A stretch of 64,000 bases of DNA from Symsagittifera roscoffensis (Eukaryota; Xenacoelomorpha; Acoela; Convolutidae): NCBI RefSeq assembly GCF_963678635.1, contig NC_087070.1, forward strand, positions 7,474,539-7,538,538, written 5' to 3'. How positions within the stretch are numbered: position 1 is the stretch's first letter; every line of letters begins with the position of its first letter. The notes beneath the pieces are model-generated. The model worked only from the letters and a program-made list of their open reading frames with translations, made no database searches and had not been told where the DNA came from. This document shows positions 1 to 10,973 of the stretch, in pieces. Position numbers and translations under genes: made by a program.

Positions 1-2
1 TG

Positions 3-1310
3 CCACGGAAAATCCACATTGATCAGGGAACTAGTTTCATGTCAAACGCGGTTAAAGCTTTTTGTAATGGGGAAGGCATTGAAATCATTAAATCACCAGT
101 AAACGACCATCGAGCAACCGGGTGCGTCGAGCGTACCATTGGAAGTCTTAAGAATTCTATCCTTACTTTCTCTCACGAAAAAAATCCTGAACCCTTGGAG
201 AAAATGGTCGAACGGGCCCTTGGTGCTCTCAGATTTTCAAAAAACTCAACACTTAAAATTTTGCCCTTTGAACCTCATCATGGTAGAGAAGCAAACACAG
301 TTTTACGGAATCTTACTAAAAAACCATCGCTGCAAAATCTGGATTGGTCACGGGTTATAAAAACAAAAAATGATTGTTTAGATACCAACGATCCTAATGT
401 GCAAGACATGCCCCATCCAGCCGATACAAACTGGAGTGTTAGATCAGATCTCGTCTACGATCTCAAAAATAGGACCCATGCACGACGCCTTACAGTAGAC
501 CAATCCGAAAATCAAGACGACGAACCGTCGATACGTAGTAGTGCAAACCCCACAGGACAACCGGGACCATCCGGATCGTTGTTTCATCGCACTGGAAACA
601 AAAACCTAAAAAGGTATAGACAAATTCATTCTAAAATTAGATCTGAGAGTACACATACACTAACGTTAGATAATGGGGTTGTGCTTAGGAAATCGGGAGT
701 GGCCACGAAGCCCATACCAAAGAAATCCAAAATTGCAGCCAAATCCGTAGTACCGGTACCCTTGAGCGAAGTGAAAAAGCGAGCAATTCAAACAACATTA
801 CCACCGCCGACTCCGCGCGAAGTAAAGGATCGATTAACCCAGCGAATTGCGGAAAAGAAACGGGAAAGGACCGGGCGCCGATTCGAAGAGGCCGACTCTG
901 AATCAGAGGACAGCGAGGACCTACCGATTATCTCGGTAAAACGAGCCAAACAGCAAGTAACTACCACCCCTGAAGCACGTATAGAACGTTCAGCAACAGC
1001 ACTACCAGAGGCCGAGGTTGAAACTGACCAGGACACCATTCCGGCACAAGGCGGCGAGTTGGATAATCAAAATCCAGGGGAACAAGGAACGTCAAATCCA
1101 GGGGACCCAACAAAACCGATCACCACCAGCAAGAAAAAGGGAGCCTCATCCAAGAAAGCAAGGCTGGTCTCATACAGCAGCCAGGGTGAGAGCCAGGACG
1201 AGACATCATCCACGACGTCTAGAAGAAGCGGGCGCAAAAGAACGGCGGTCACCAAAATGGGGGGCGTAATGATTGATTTCATCAATCAAAACAAGGAAGG
1301 AAACAAGTGA
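3..1310 (+). CDS. Ty3/gypsy Pol, 3' fragment (integrase end plus C-terminal tail)
   Basis: The frame is open from base 3, before the first ATG at 39, so this is the 3' end of a longer gag-pol cut by the window edge. It contains the second catalytic Asp of the retroviral integrase core (IHIDQGTSF) and, 35 residues later, the catalytic Glu (GCVERTIG). The same segment occurs in the element at 3674-9745. The remaining ~300 residues are a basic, low-complexity tail ending in a short GGVMI motif. The neighbouring element ends in the same motif, so the two belong to one lineage but are not recent copies of each other. No stop interrupts the visible frame. Integrase assignment is secure; the role of the tail is unknown. 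Confidence 0.85.
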   Translation, partial: PRKIHIDQGTSFMSNAVKAFCNGEGIEIIKSPVNDHRATGCVERTIGSLKNSILTFSHEKNPEPLEKMVERALGALRFSKNSTLKILPFEPHHGREANTVLRNLTKKPSLQNLDWSRVIKTKNDCLDTNDPNVQDMPHPADTNWSVRSDLVYDLKNRTHARRLTVDQSENQDDEPSIRSSANPTGQPGPSGSLFHRTGNKNLKRYRQIHSKIRSESTHTLTLDNGVVLRKSGVATKPIPKKSKIAAKSVVPVPLSEVKKRAIQTTLPPPTPREVKDRLTQRIAEKKRERTGRRFEEADSESEDSEDLPIISVKRAKQQVTTTPEARIERSATALPEAEVETDQDTIPAQGGELDNQNPGEQGTSNPGDPTKPITTSKKKGASSKKARLVSYSSQGESQDETSSTTSRRSGRKRTAVTKMGGVMIDFINQNKEGNK

Positions 1311-1558
1311 CCGATAAAACTTAGAAAACTTTCGTTAAACTGTTCTAACCCAGGGAGAGGGTGAGTCATTAGTGGCTTAAAACTCAATCGATATCACTGA
1401 CCAGTGATCTTTTAGTTGTTAAAAAGTCGTCATTATTAAAATCTAAATTGTATCCAAATATGAAGCTAGTAATTCTTTTCAACCATCTATTTCAGTCATT
1501 AAAGTCAACCAGCGAAATCATTTCTACTTAACTAAAGTTTTCATTATCGAAGGGGAAG

Positions 1559-1743
1559 TGTTGTATAGTGTAATTTAGTTCATTTCGGAAGCTGTCAATC
1601 AAATGTTCACTCTCGGTGCAAGACTAATTGATTAGCAGGTGTTTGTCCTTGGAACAGTCTGTCACCCTTGGATACTGTATCTAACCACTCTCTATGCTAA
1701 CTTTGTAAGATTAAGTTGACTATCTCTTCTATTGGAATTAACA
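1559..1743 (+). repeat. Candidate 3' LTR of the truncated Ty3/gypsy element
   Basis: A purine run GAAGGGGAAG at 1549-1558, a plausible polypurine tract, is followed by TGTTGTATAG. About 185 bp later the sequence GAATTAACA resembles the 3' ends of the two complete LTRs in this window (TTTAACA and TATCACA). The matching 5' LTR is outside the window, so the boundaries are inferred from position and terminal bases only. Confidence 0.35.
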
Positions 1744-1779
1744 ATTGCACGACGTTCGTTTTACCTTCTCGACAGCTCA

Positions 1780-2110
1780 AAATTGTGTCATATGGTTTCT
1801 TTTTGTAGTCGAGCATCGTTTATTGGACTTGTGTCTAAGATCATGTGTTGCGTTTTTTGTGAGTTCAACTATGTTTCGAAACTTTGTTTGACCTTGTGTT
1901 CGAATATGTTTCAACCACACTTTGTTTTCGACTATGTGTTGACCATACATTGTGTTCGACAACAACGTTTTAACCAGACTTTGTGTTTGACTTTGTGGTC
2001 GACTATGATAGAAAATAGTGTTTGGTTTGACTATGATTCGACAATGTTTACGACAAAACCTGAAAATTGTGTTTGACCGACAGGAATGATTTTGACCGCG
2101 GATTTGGATC
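1780..2110. repeat. Degenerate tandem repeat built on TTCGACTATG-like words
   Basis: The stretch repeats words such as TTGTGTTCGACTATG and TTTGTGTTTGACT with irregular spacing. It has no good coding frame. A related motif recurs at 3057-3240 beyond the assembly gap. Confidence 0.55.
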
Positions 2111-2856
2111 AAAACATCAGTCGGAAACCTTTACCCGGGTATGTTTTACAGTGCATGTAAGAGATTGTACTGAAAAAAAAATTGTTTATGACTTTGCTCT
2201 GGTCCAAAACAAAATGTATTTTTTAAGCAGACGTGATAGTCTTAATCTTTTATGACAAAAATGGTACAGAGAGAACATAAGCTCATAAAAAAGTTTTCAG
2301 TTTAAGTGATCGAGTGGGTAGTGTGTTGTTCAAACGTCACAATGTTTCATTTCATTGCTATTTTGTTAATTTTCCGCAGTTAACACCTCGCTGAAGAAGC
2401 TACAGAAACTAACTTAATGCCAATCGCGTGTTTACTTTCCTTGCGTTTAGAAATTAATTTGTCTAAGCATTGCAGTACTACGCCTCAATTACTTCTTTTT
2501 GTTCCGACTTTCGATACGAAAGTAACGGAATATTTGTGCTCAGGGTGGGTTTTTTTTTCAGACAAATTTCGACTTTTTAACTAGCCGTTTTTGACGGAAA
2601 TTTTTTATATCATTCAAAAGGTATTGTTGTCCTGAGCTTAAATTAGAAAAAACATTTCACTTGTGATCATTTTTCGTAAAGTTATGGGGGTTTAAAGGTT
2701 GCCATTTTGGTCAATTTGGGACAATTAACGCGCGATATATTTCGCGCTATTAACGCGTAAGCGGAAATTTAATCCGTCTTAGAAATCGTTCCAAATTGGT
2801 TTAACGAAGCTTATTTGCCATAAATGATTTGTTACAAGTAGCGAAATCTATCCTTT

Positions 2857-3056
2857 NNNNNNNNNNNNNNNNNNNNNNNNNNNNNNNNNNNNNNNNNNNN
2901 NNNNNNNNNNNNNNNNNNNNNNNNNNNNNNNNNNNNNNNNNNNNNNNNNNNNNNNNNNNNNNNNNNNNNNNNNNNNNNNNNNNNNNNNNNNNNNNNNNNN
3001 NNNNNNNNNNNNNNNNNNNNNNNNNNNNNNNNNNNNNNNNNNNNNNNNNNNNNNNN
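2857..3056. other. Assembly gap (200 N)
   Basis: Exactly 200 unknown bases. The right flank is tandemly repeated and a related degenerate repeat lies about 0.75 kb to the left, so the gap probably marks a collapsed minisatellite and its true length is unknown. Confidence 0.98.
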
Positions 3057-3245
3057 ACTCATGATTCGACCCTGTTCGACCCATGACTCGACACTGTTTG
3101 AGTCTATCGACCCTGTTCGACTCATGATACAACCCTGTTCGGTCCATGATTCGACTTTGTTCGACTATAATGTTCGTTCGACCGTCTTAATTTGCGACGA
3201 AAATTGGACTCCGTTCGACAGTGTTTGTCGAATCATGAGTCGAAC
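3057..3245. repeat. Minisatellite, ~22-bp unit, at the gap edge
   Basis: About five imperfect copies of a unit close to CATGATTCGACCCTGTTCGA are visible. The last part (about 3205-3245) carries the motif in the opposite orientation (GTCGAATCATGAGTCGAAC). Confidence 0.75.
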
Positions 3246-3673
3246 ACCTCAGCCCGTGAAGGCAGTTGTGAAATAAAAACTACGCATATTGGGTTGCAAC
3301 AGCCTTGTAAGGCCACACTTTTTTGTGATTTTTTGTACATGTGCATGCATGATAACTACTTGAAGTTTTTAGTGTGCATGTATGATAACTACTTGTTTTT
3401 TTTGTGGAAAAAGCCTATATGTCCCTCTGTTCTCAAAGTTGCTCGGTTGAGGAGTTGCAGAAACTCGAAATGGTTATTGTAACTTTTATCCAATCGTAAG
3501 TTTGTTTGAACGTATAAACTTGTAGTTTCAGCTCGACTTTTTTCGACCAAATCAGTCAAGATAGAATCTGTAGATGTCTTTTCTGATTCTTCTATTAACA
3601 GTTTTTTTCCGCCTGCAAAACGTCCAAAGCTTGTTTACAAATTCGAATGATCTCATTGTATCCGTCTACAAAC
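3246..3673. other. Noncoding stretch before the complete Ty3/gypsy element
   Basis: No convincing gene. A short direct repeat of a TGCATG...GATAACTACTTG motif lies at about 3341-3392. The last four bases (AAAC, 3670-3673) are the left target-site duplication of the element that follows. Confidence 0.5.
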
Positions 3674-3882
3674 TGAGATAGGGACCAGTTTTAAGTTTAT
3701 GTAAATGCCATCAATTGTTTTCTTTCTGTCTAGAGACCTGCTCCTTTGACCTTGTAATCTCTAACGTCTGTTCCGATCTGAAATAAAACAGTGCAGTAAG
3801 ATTTCGATTTGATGCCTAACAGTTGGACTAAAAATACAACTTATTTACAATCTTTTCATATTCCAAACATTCGACTTTAACA
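3674..3882 (+). repeat. 5' LTR of the 6.07-kb Ty3/gypsy element
   Basis: It starts TGAGATAGGG and ends CTTTAACA. It contains AATAAA at about 3782 as a likely polyadenylation signal. The last A supplies the first base of the gag ATG. Confidence 0.93.
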
Positions 3883-4771
3883 TGGCGCAGCCAGCAAAGA
3901 AAAAAGGAGGGGGAAAAATCCATTAAACATTGTAGCATTTTGGGAAGTACGAACACCGGAACCTCCAGTCTATTGGGAAGAGTGGATAATCAAGTTTCAC
4001 CGGGGGATGATCGCAAAGTACGATATTGATCCCGATGATTTCTATTTTAAGAATACTCTAAATGCGACGGCTATCGCGGCGTTGCCTGAAGAAGTAAATG
4101 GGAAAAACCGTGTTGATTCGGAAAAGAAGTTAAAGTCTAATCTATATCTATGTATCGGAGATGAGGCGCAGCGGATATTCAAAGCACGGAAGCCGACGGT
4201 TAACATCAAAACTGAACGGTACCCACGGGTTCTAGATGAGATGCAAAACGTGTTCCAAAGAGAGAGGAATGTAACACATGAACGGGGTCTTTTCTACGGG
4301 AGAAAGCAGCGTGAGAACGAAACGTTCGAAAAGTTCCATGCGGAACTAAGCGCCCTAGCAGGCAGATGTGATTTTGCAAATCCGGCCGAAAATGTTCGGG
4401 ACATTTTCATTATGAATATGCGGGAGTCGGATTGCCAACAAGAATTATCGCGATCAACAAAATTACCGGAAGAAGTCTACAGAATCGCATTGTCATACGA
4501 ACGTGGGGAGCGCGCATACAAATCATATACAGGAAAACCAGCTTCGACAGCTCCGGCTATTTCAATAAAACAAGAACCAGTGAGTAACATAAGGAGGGGA
4601 CAAGGATTTTTTCGAAGTCGCGGACGCGGGGGACGTGGAGGATACACCCAAGGACCAAGTAGTAGTGGAGGAAGCGGAAACAATCGTAGATGTTACAATT
4701 GCGACGCACCTAACTTTACCCTGGATCACATTGCGAGCTGTCCTGCAAGAGGAGCAACATGCAACATGTAA
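3882..4771 (+). CDS. Gag of the 6.07-kb element, frameshifted near its start and at its end
   Basis: An ATG formed by the last LTR base and the first two PBS bases opens a frame (MAQPAKKKGG) that stops at 3924-3926. The true gag reading continues in the -1 frame from the A/G-rich run at about 3900-3915. It includes the motif FWEVRTPEPPVYWEEW, similar in placement to the start of the gag at 52639. A capsid-like helical region follows, then an IKQEP motif, an RGG-rich stretch (about 4605-4680) and a zinc knuckle beginning CYNCDAPNFTLDHIASC. The frame ends at TAA 4769-4771 inside the second knuckle because GCAACAT is duplicated (7 bp) at about 4751-4764; the second knuckle continues in the pol frame. 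Confidence 0.8.
3883..3896 (+). promoter_or_regulatory. Primer-binding site directly abutting the 5' LTR
   Basis: TGGCGCAGCCAGCA follows the LTR with no spacer. The TGG start complements a tRNA CCA end. The element at 52381 has the near-identical TGGCGCAGTCAGCA. I could not assign the tRNA with confidence. Confidence 0.7.
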
Positions 4772-6719
4772 CTCCTGCCGAAAATTGGGTCATTTTGAAC
4801 GTACATGTCGAGGAGTTAGAAGGGGTACTAACCAGTGGAGGGGACGAGGACGAGTCGGACTGGTTAGGGAAGAAAGTGAGCATCATCAAAGTACACAAAA
4901 CGTAACTGACTTGAACGAAGATCCAGTGTCGTGGGTCAATCAGCAGGGGTGCGGGGAAAACGAATCCATGACGTCGGGATCGGACGATTACATGGTAATG
5001 TCAATACACAGGAAGAGGAATGAATCCGAACTAAAGCTCCCTGGGGCCCGCGTGCAAGTTGAAGTAGCAGGGAAGAAAATGTGGTTGTGGATCGATAGTG
5101 GATCCCCAGTCACCATTTTTAGCATTAACGACCTAAAAGCAACGTTAGGAAAGGCCAATATTCAACTAAAACCTTCGAGAGACGAATTTCTGGATTATAA
5201 CAACAATCGTATAAACATACTGGGGAAGATAACAGTGAAGATGTCATTAAACGGCTGGGCAGCACCAGCACAAGTGTCGGTTATATCCGGGAATCATCAG
5301 TCCATCCTGGGGCGGGATCTTATGGGCACCCTGGGCCTCGAGTTGGTCCAACGGAAGAAAGTGATGGGAATCACAGGGGAAGGAATCAGCCAAGAGGAGG
5401 AGAAATATGACGAATTGCAAACATACTTCTGTAAGTTGTACCCAAATTTGTTTACTAGGATAGGGAAAATCCGGAATGCAAAAGTAAGAGCCGAATTTTT
5501 TGACAATTTGGGACCCATACAGCAAAAAGGACGCAGGGTGCCGATTAGTCTGCAAGATAAGGTGGATAAAGAAATCCATCGGCTAATAAATGAAGGGCAT
5601 ATCGTAAAACTACAAGAATGCTCAGATAAGAATTTCGTCTCCCCCATCGTAATTACAGTCAAAAAGGATGGAAGTATAAAAATAGCACTGGAATCGAGAG
5701 AGTTAAACAAGCAGGTACATAAAAATAAGTACCAAATGCCAAATATTGACGAATTAATAGACGGAGTAAGCCAGATCATTGCGGAGAAAAAAGCGGGGAA
5801 TGTGTATTTTACAACGTTGGATTTCACATATGCGTACGGACAAGTCGCGTTAGAACAAAAAACGAGTGAGCAATGCAATTTCTCGCTTGTTGGTGGGAAA
5901 TCCACAGGAACTTATCGTTTTAAAAACGGATTTTACGGGTTGACGTCAATGCCGGCGGAATTCCAAAAAGTAATTGACAATTTGCTAAAAGAGTTCCCTC
6001 AAGCTAACGCGTTCATTGATGATATCTTAATTTCTTCGAAAGGAACTAAGATCGAACACATCGCGTTGGTCGAGAAGATATTGAAAAAGCTGGATATTTC
6101 TAATGTTGCTTTAAAGTTGAAAAAATGCGAATTTGCGAAAACAGAGTGCGAATGGCTCGGATTTCGAATTGGGGAAAGTGGCATTACACCCTTAGTAAGA
6201 AAAACACAAGCAATTGAAGATCTGAAAACCCCTAAATCGCGGAAGCAATTGAAATCACTGATGGGTTCACTCCACAGCTTACACAAATTTTTACCCAAAC
6301 TCGCAGAATTAAGCGCACCGCTAAGGCCATTACTAAGTCAAAACAACGATTTTGTTTGGACTAATGCTTGCGAAAATGCGTTCCAACATTTGAAATCGCT
6401 AGTGAAAAATACTGTCGAGTTACGACATTTCGACATCCACCGGGAGACTAGAATTATCTGTGATGCTAGCCACGATGGTTTGGGGGCCGTGTTAGAACAG
6501 TATGGGGCATCAGGGTGGCATCCCATTTCGTTTGCATCGCGTTATCTTAACCCGGCTGAGAAAAAATACTCCACGAACAAATTAGAATTACTTGCGGTAG
6601 TGTGGGCTACGGAACATTTTCGGAATTACATATATGGCCGTTACTTCACAGTCATTTCGGACCATAAGGCCCTGCTAACGTTATTAAATTCATCTCCGAA
6701 ACGTTTTTCAGCCGACTAA
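4764..6719 (+). CDS. Pol part 1: protease, reverse transcriptase, RNase H start
   Basis: This frame resumes the second zinc knuckle (CNSCRKLGHFERTC) after the 7-bp duplication. It then gives a retropepsin (WIDSGSPVTIF, near 5092), a reverse transcriptase with the fingers region, YGLTSMPAEFQ and the catalytic FIDD box at about 6011-6022, and the first half of RNase H (CDASHDGLGAVLEQ near 6460; SDHKALL near 6658). It stops at 6717-6719 within RNase H. The frame that follows is displaced at a run of five T near 6706, so a single-base indel explains the break. Family assignment is secure. The codons before 4764 in this frame are a shadow of gag. Confidence 0.88.
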   Translation, partial: TCNSCRKLGHFERTCRGVRRGTNQWRGRGRVGLVREESEHHQSTQNVTDLNEDPVSWVNQQGCGENESMTSGSDDYMVMSIHRKRNESELKLPGARVQVEVAGKKMWLWIDSGSPVTIFSINDLKATLGKANIQLKPSRDEFLDYNNNRINILGKITVKMSLNGWAAPAQVSVISGNHQSILGRDLMGTLGLELVQRKKVMGITGEGISQEEEKYDELQTYFCKLYPNLFTRIGKIRNAKVRAEFFDNLGPIQQKGRRVPISLQDKVDKEIHRLINEGHIVKLQECSDKNFVSPIVITVKKDGSIKIALESRELNKQVHKNKYQMPNIDELIDGVSQIIAEKKAGNVYFTTLDFTYAYGQVALEQKTSEQCNFSLVGGKSTGTYRFKNGFYGLTSMPAEFQKVIDNLLKEFPQANAFIDDILISSKGTKIEHIALVEKILKKLDISNVALKLKKCEFAKTECEWLGFRIGESGITPLVRKTQAIEDLKTPKSRKQLKSLMGSLHSLHKFLPKLAELSAPLRPLLSQNNDFVWTNACENAFQHLKSLVKNTVELRHFDIHRETRIICDASHDGLGAVLEQYGASGWHPISFASRYLNPAEKKYSTNKLELLAVVWATEHFRNYIYGRYFTVISDHKALLTLLNSSPKRFSAD

Positions 6720-9346
6720 CGCGTTGGTACGATCGTTTAGTGCCGTACGATTTTAAAGTTGAGCACAGACAGGGGTCTAAAATGGGAATGGCAGATTATT
6801 TGTCCCGGTTCCCATCTGCAGCGGCACCCGAGACCAGTCGTTACGATGAAAGTTTTATAGTAGCGAAAATAAAAATGATAAATGAAGCTCTAAATCCTAA
6901 GGCCAAAATGAAGCCTAGGGGTCAAAATGTGAAATATCTAAAGCCAATACCGGCGGTAGAGGGCGATCAGTCATGCCTTGACATAACGACTTTTGTAGCA
7001 TCCAATGAGAATACAAGAATAATTGAATATGCAAATACTCACAGTGAGAGCAAACGCTCACTAGAGGGCGTGTTTGCATGCAACCGACGGTGGACCAATC
7101 AAATTCAAGAGATTTGCATACCGGCGGAAATATGCAAATATCAAAGAAGAAAATTCAGACATCGTTCTCGCTACGCAATTTCAAGTAGCAAAATACAAGA
7201 AATGAATAACATGAATAGTAAAAACTCAGTAAATTCACCTGAAAAACACGATCAAATTACCTCTGCTATTGTAAATACATCAACAAATTCTGGAGACGTT
7301 AACCTTAACCTTGTACTTAATCGTTTAAATCAACCCCCCAGCCTCAGTTCCGTTAGTTCGGACTCGGATATTGAGTTAATACCGCCCGAAATTATCGATC
7401 GAAAACAAACAAATTCGAAGAAATCCAACACTATCATCTCATTCCCTCATCAGTTCCCGGGGTTATCCTACCCATTAGTACAGAGCGATAAATGGGTGTA
7501 CTCTATAATACCGTCGGACAGTAAAGTTGTCAAAAAATTGGAACACCCGGAAATTCTAAGTCTAAAGTTAGTCGAGGCTAATCTGGAGAAGGACCCCATC
7601 ATGAAGACCATACGTGACGCGATCAGAGATAGAAACCCAAGAGCCCGAGAAATCATCACTAAACTAGGACCATATTACGCCCAACACTATAATGACTTCG
7701 CAGTACGGGACAACTGTTTATGGATGGACGGCCGATTAGCCATACCTAAGGACATGTCTTCAGCTGTCCTCAACCGCCTTCACTTCCAACACCATGGTCG
7801 GGATAAGATGTTTGCGGCCGCAAAGGATGTGTGGATCCCGTTGATGCATCGAAATATTGCCGCAACGGCAAAGTACTGCAAAAGCTGCGTAGAAGCAGGT
7901 AAAAACCTTAAACCAGATATCCCAAAACGTGATCTTGGGGAAACTTATGTACCTAAAGAACCAAACGATTTGGTCCAATTAGATTTCTGGGGCCCAGTCA
8001 ATTATGTAAGGGGTAGAAAGAAATATGTACTCGTAGCAGTGGATACGTTTTCGCACTGGCCGTCAGCATATATATGCTCAAGTAATAAATCTAAGAATGT
8101 CTTAAAGTTCCTAAGGAAGTACATAAATACTCACGGACACCCAAGGAAGTTGCATATGGATCAGGCAACGGGGTTTTTCTCGAATGACATTCAAAGTTTC
8201 TGTAACTATGAAGGTATGGAACTAATAAAATCTCCAGTTAAGGATCATCGCGCCACGGGGATGGTCGAAAGAACAATTGGGTCGATAAAAAATTACGTGC
8301 TCACTTATCTTCAGGAAAATAAGAATTACAAATTTGGGGAAATGATATCTCGAGCGCTCAGCGCTTTACGTTTTGTGCCACATTCTAAGACTAAACTAAC
8401 ACCCTTTGAAGCATATCATGGAAGAGAAGCAAATACGGCGTTTCGAAATTTAACAAAGATACCATCATTGAAAAATCTAAATTGGAATAATGTTGTTAAT
8501 CAGAAGCTATCTTGTTTAGACAAGGCAAGTAATCTCCCTGAGGTGGAGCTGACCCTGGATTGGGAAAAGAGAAGCGACCTAGTATACGCTCCTGAGCAAC
8601 GAAAAAACCCAAGGATTTTGGACGATAGTGAGATAACTGACAGGGATCCCAAGGCCACTGAGATGGCAGATAAAGTTGCAAAACAACCAGGGGGGCTAAA
8701 ACGGCCCAAGGCTAGCCCAACGACAGTCTACCAGAAAACGGGGAAAACAGACCCCAAGGATCCACGGAGGTATAAACGTTTACCTTTGAAAATCGATAAA
8801 TTAACTGAGCATACTGTGAAAATGGAAAAAGGGGCGTTATTAAGACGAAGTGGTGTTTCTTTTAGAACAGCGGCTGAGGAAAGCCAAATCAAGGATTTCT
8901 ACGAAGCGTGCACCCCGGGTCCGAGCAAGTACCGGAAGAACACCCCGGGTCCAAGTGAAATCGGAAAGAGCACCCCGGGTCCAAATGAGCCCACAATAAG
9001 CATCCCGGGTCCAAGTGTACCGACGAAATTCAAACGAAAAGCGGAAAAGGAAAAATTCGCAATGGGACGGGCGAAAAAGGCAGCAAAACCGAGGATTGTA
9101 GAATATAGCGAGGACGAAAGTGAGGAGAATGACATGAGCGATTGGACAGTCGAGGAGAACGAGGCGGAAAAAACTGCGGCGAGTAAGGACGTAATTGAAC
9201 CGTCGGATACAGTGGTCACGCGAACGCCAAAGCCCATTGAAGGAGGTCGGAAGAAAAACGCAGAGGGGACAAGAAAATCAACGCGGCAGCGACGTGGTGT
9301 TGATAAGATGGGGGGTGTCATGATCCATCGCATACAAAACAAGTAG
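6712..9346 (+). CDS. Pol part 2: RNase H end, integrase, C-terminal tail
   Basis: In-frame sequence upstream of the ATG at 6740 already matches the RNase H/connection region, so the frame really resumes just after the break near 6706. It contains the HHCC zinc-binding domain (HFQHHGRDKMFAAAKDVW, then CKSC), then the DD35E core: Asp in QLDFWGP (near 7981), Asp in HMDQATGF (near 8158), Glu in MVERTIGS (near 8267). The tail of ~330 residues is basic. It holds four copies of a T/I-PGPS-like motif (8910-9020), a poly-acidic patch and a final GGVMIHRIQNK. A low-complexity linker separates RNase H from integrase (about 6840-7500). Confidence 0.88.
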
Positions 9347-9536
9347 ATAACGCAGATCAAAAAAGAAAAAGAAAAAACCTAAACGAGAGGTTTGGCTAGT
9401 TTGCTGAAAACTCAAATTAAACTGTTTGCCGAAAACTCAAGTAAAACTGACAATGATCTGTAACTTGAATTTGCAAGGATAACATTACAAGTTGATAAAT
9501 TTTATACAAGTTAAAATTTATTTGTGGTTGCCCGCA

Positions 9537-9745
9537 TGAGATAGGGACCAGTTTTAAGTTTATGTAAATGCCATCAATTGTTTTCTTTCTGTCTAGAGAC
9601 CTGCTCCTTTGACCTTGTAATCTCTAACGTCTGTTCCGATCTGAAATAAAACAGTGCAATAAGATTTCGATTTGATGCCTAACAGTTGGACTAAAAATAC
9701 AACTTATTTACAATCTTTTCATATTCCAAACATTCGACTTTAACA
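9537..9745 (+). repeat. 3' LTR of the 6.07-kb Ty3/gypsy element
   Basis: A 209-bp copy of 3674-3882, followed by the target-site duplication AAAC at 9746-9749. Confidence 0.93.
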
Positions 9746-9926
9746 AAACATTGGATTGAACCAGACCGAATATTTTGCATACTGAATGGCCAAAAAGTAA
9801 AGAAGCCCATTCAATTTGTTAATTTTTGATATGTTGAAAATGATTTCTGCGAGTGGCTTCAACAAAACAAGGATAAATTTTTGTGCTTCTTTTCTGTACA
9901 AAGCAGCCTTTGTTTTGTGGTTTGAT

Positions 9927-10604
9927 TTAATAAACTGACGATATTCTTCGAGGAGCACACTGAAACACAGAGCGAAATAATTGAATTTTTTTTATACCGG
10001 CCCCAAAAAAGGTGAATTCGTTGACAGCTTGTATTGAGCTCTCCAAGTTTTCCCAGGAGTAAGCCAACTCTTTGACAGTGTCTGGTTTTAAGCTTAAAGG
10101 TTGTGGCAACCGTTCTTTGCAATCAGATTTTGTCTGTTTTTCCAAAGAATTGCAAAAATCGGTAATGTCAATCAAGTCTCTAGAAGTATGGCTAAGGTTA
10201 TATGTCAAACCATTAAAACACTGCATGTTCGATATACATTCATATCGCGCTAATTGATCAAATCTGTCGTCAATTTCTCTTCCAATAACTTTTATCAAAG
10301 CTGATATCTTCCGATTTTGATACCACATGAGAGCCGGATGAGATAAAGCACGAGCGAAATTGGAGAAAACCAGCAGAATTTGTTCACTATCGAACAAATA
10401 CTGCTCGATTTCGTGAGCCGAACACCAATCGATGTCTTTTTCAGGTAATTCGATTTTTTGCAAACATTCCATTTTTGGTATGGTACCAATGATGACTATG
10501 ATGGATTCATGAGATTTCTTTTTCAGATGCTCAAGCAAAGATGAAAGATATGATGGCAGGTTGTTGCTGTTCACTGAATGGTCTCGAACATCGCGGTTTG
10601 TCAA
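9927..10604 (-). CDS. Unrecognised ORF downstream of the NERD-helicase gene, possibly its last exon
   Basis: A 225-codon frame of protein-like composition opening with VVLTNRDVRDHS-type sequence. It has no ATG at its upstream end: the frame follows an AAAATAAG acceptor-like AG at about 10617, and the first start codon (10604) is TTG. This suggests an internal or terminal exon on the minus strand. It lies after the helicase-like fragment at 10974-11510 in the same orientation, so it may encode the C-terminus of that protein. I recognise no domain. The Ty3/gypsy 3' LTR ends ~180 bp beyond its stop. Confidence 0.45.
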   Translation of the reverse strand: MTNRDVRDHSVNSNNLPSYLSSLLEHLKKKSHESIIVIIGTIPKMECLQKIELPEKDIDWCSAHEIEQYLFDSEQILLVFSNFARALSHPALMWYQNRKISALIKVIGREIDDRFDQLARYECISNMQCFNGLTYNLSHTSRDLIDITDFCNSLEKQTKSDCKERLPQPLSLKPDTVKELAYSWENLESSIQAVNEFTFFGAGIKKIQLFRSVFQCAPRRISSVY

Positions 10605-10973
10605 TACGACTTTTCGTGCTTATTTTCTTAAAACATATTTTATGCAAGAATCTATTTGGTTTGTTTGTGATTATTTTTTTGTATTGTCATAACAGCGCTT
10701 AAGCTTTCAATTACAAAGCACAATTTGTTTTGCTTCCAATTTTCTTTAAGTTTCTGTATAATTTTTAGAGGAGACACGTGGTTTGGGGTTTGCTATATTT
10801 GAGTGTGTTGATTTTGATCAAACGTCCCGGGTTGGTTTCTTAACACAAATCATAGAAATGCATCGATGATATCATTTATTTACCATCCCCGATTTACAAA
10901 AATAGGAGGGGGTTTTTCTGTAAATATTTTTAGGTATACAATTGATCCAATAAATTAATCAATGGAAAAATAG

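Larger units (their letters stand above)
3674..9745 (+). mobile_element. Complete Ty3/gypsy LTR retrotransposon (6.07 kb), gag-pol frameshifted
   Basis: Two 209-bp direct repeats (TGAGATAG...TTTAACA) bound a gag-pol region and are flanked by the 4-bp duplication AAAC (3670-3673 and 9746-9749). By eye the two LTRs differ at one base near 3800/9663 (G versus A), so insertion was recent. The order protease, RT, RNase H, integrase defines Ty3/gypsy. The coding region is broken in three places (near 3905, 4755 and 6705), so this copy should not make a full polyprotein unless the breaks are assembly errors. The C-terminal tail and GGVMI ending link it to the fragment at 1-1743; the gag start links it to the element at 52381-59500. 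Confidence 0.95.

Noticed and set aside
2829..3147. Open frames across the N run
   Set aside because: They consist almost entirely of unknown residues.
8899..9360. 153-codon minus-strand frame
   Set aside because: Mirror of the repeated PGPS tail of pol in the 6.07-kb element.
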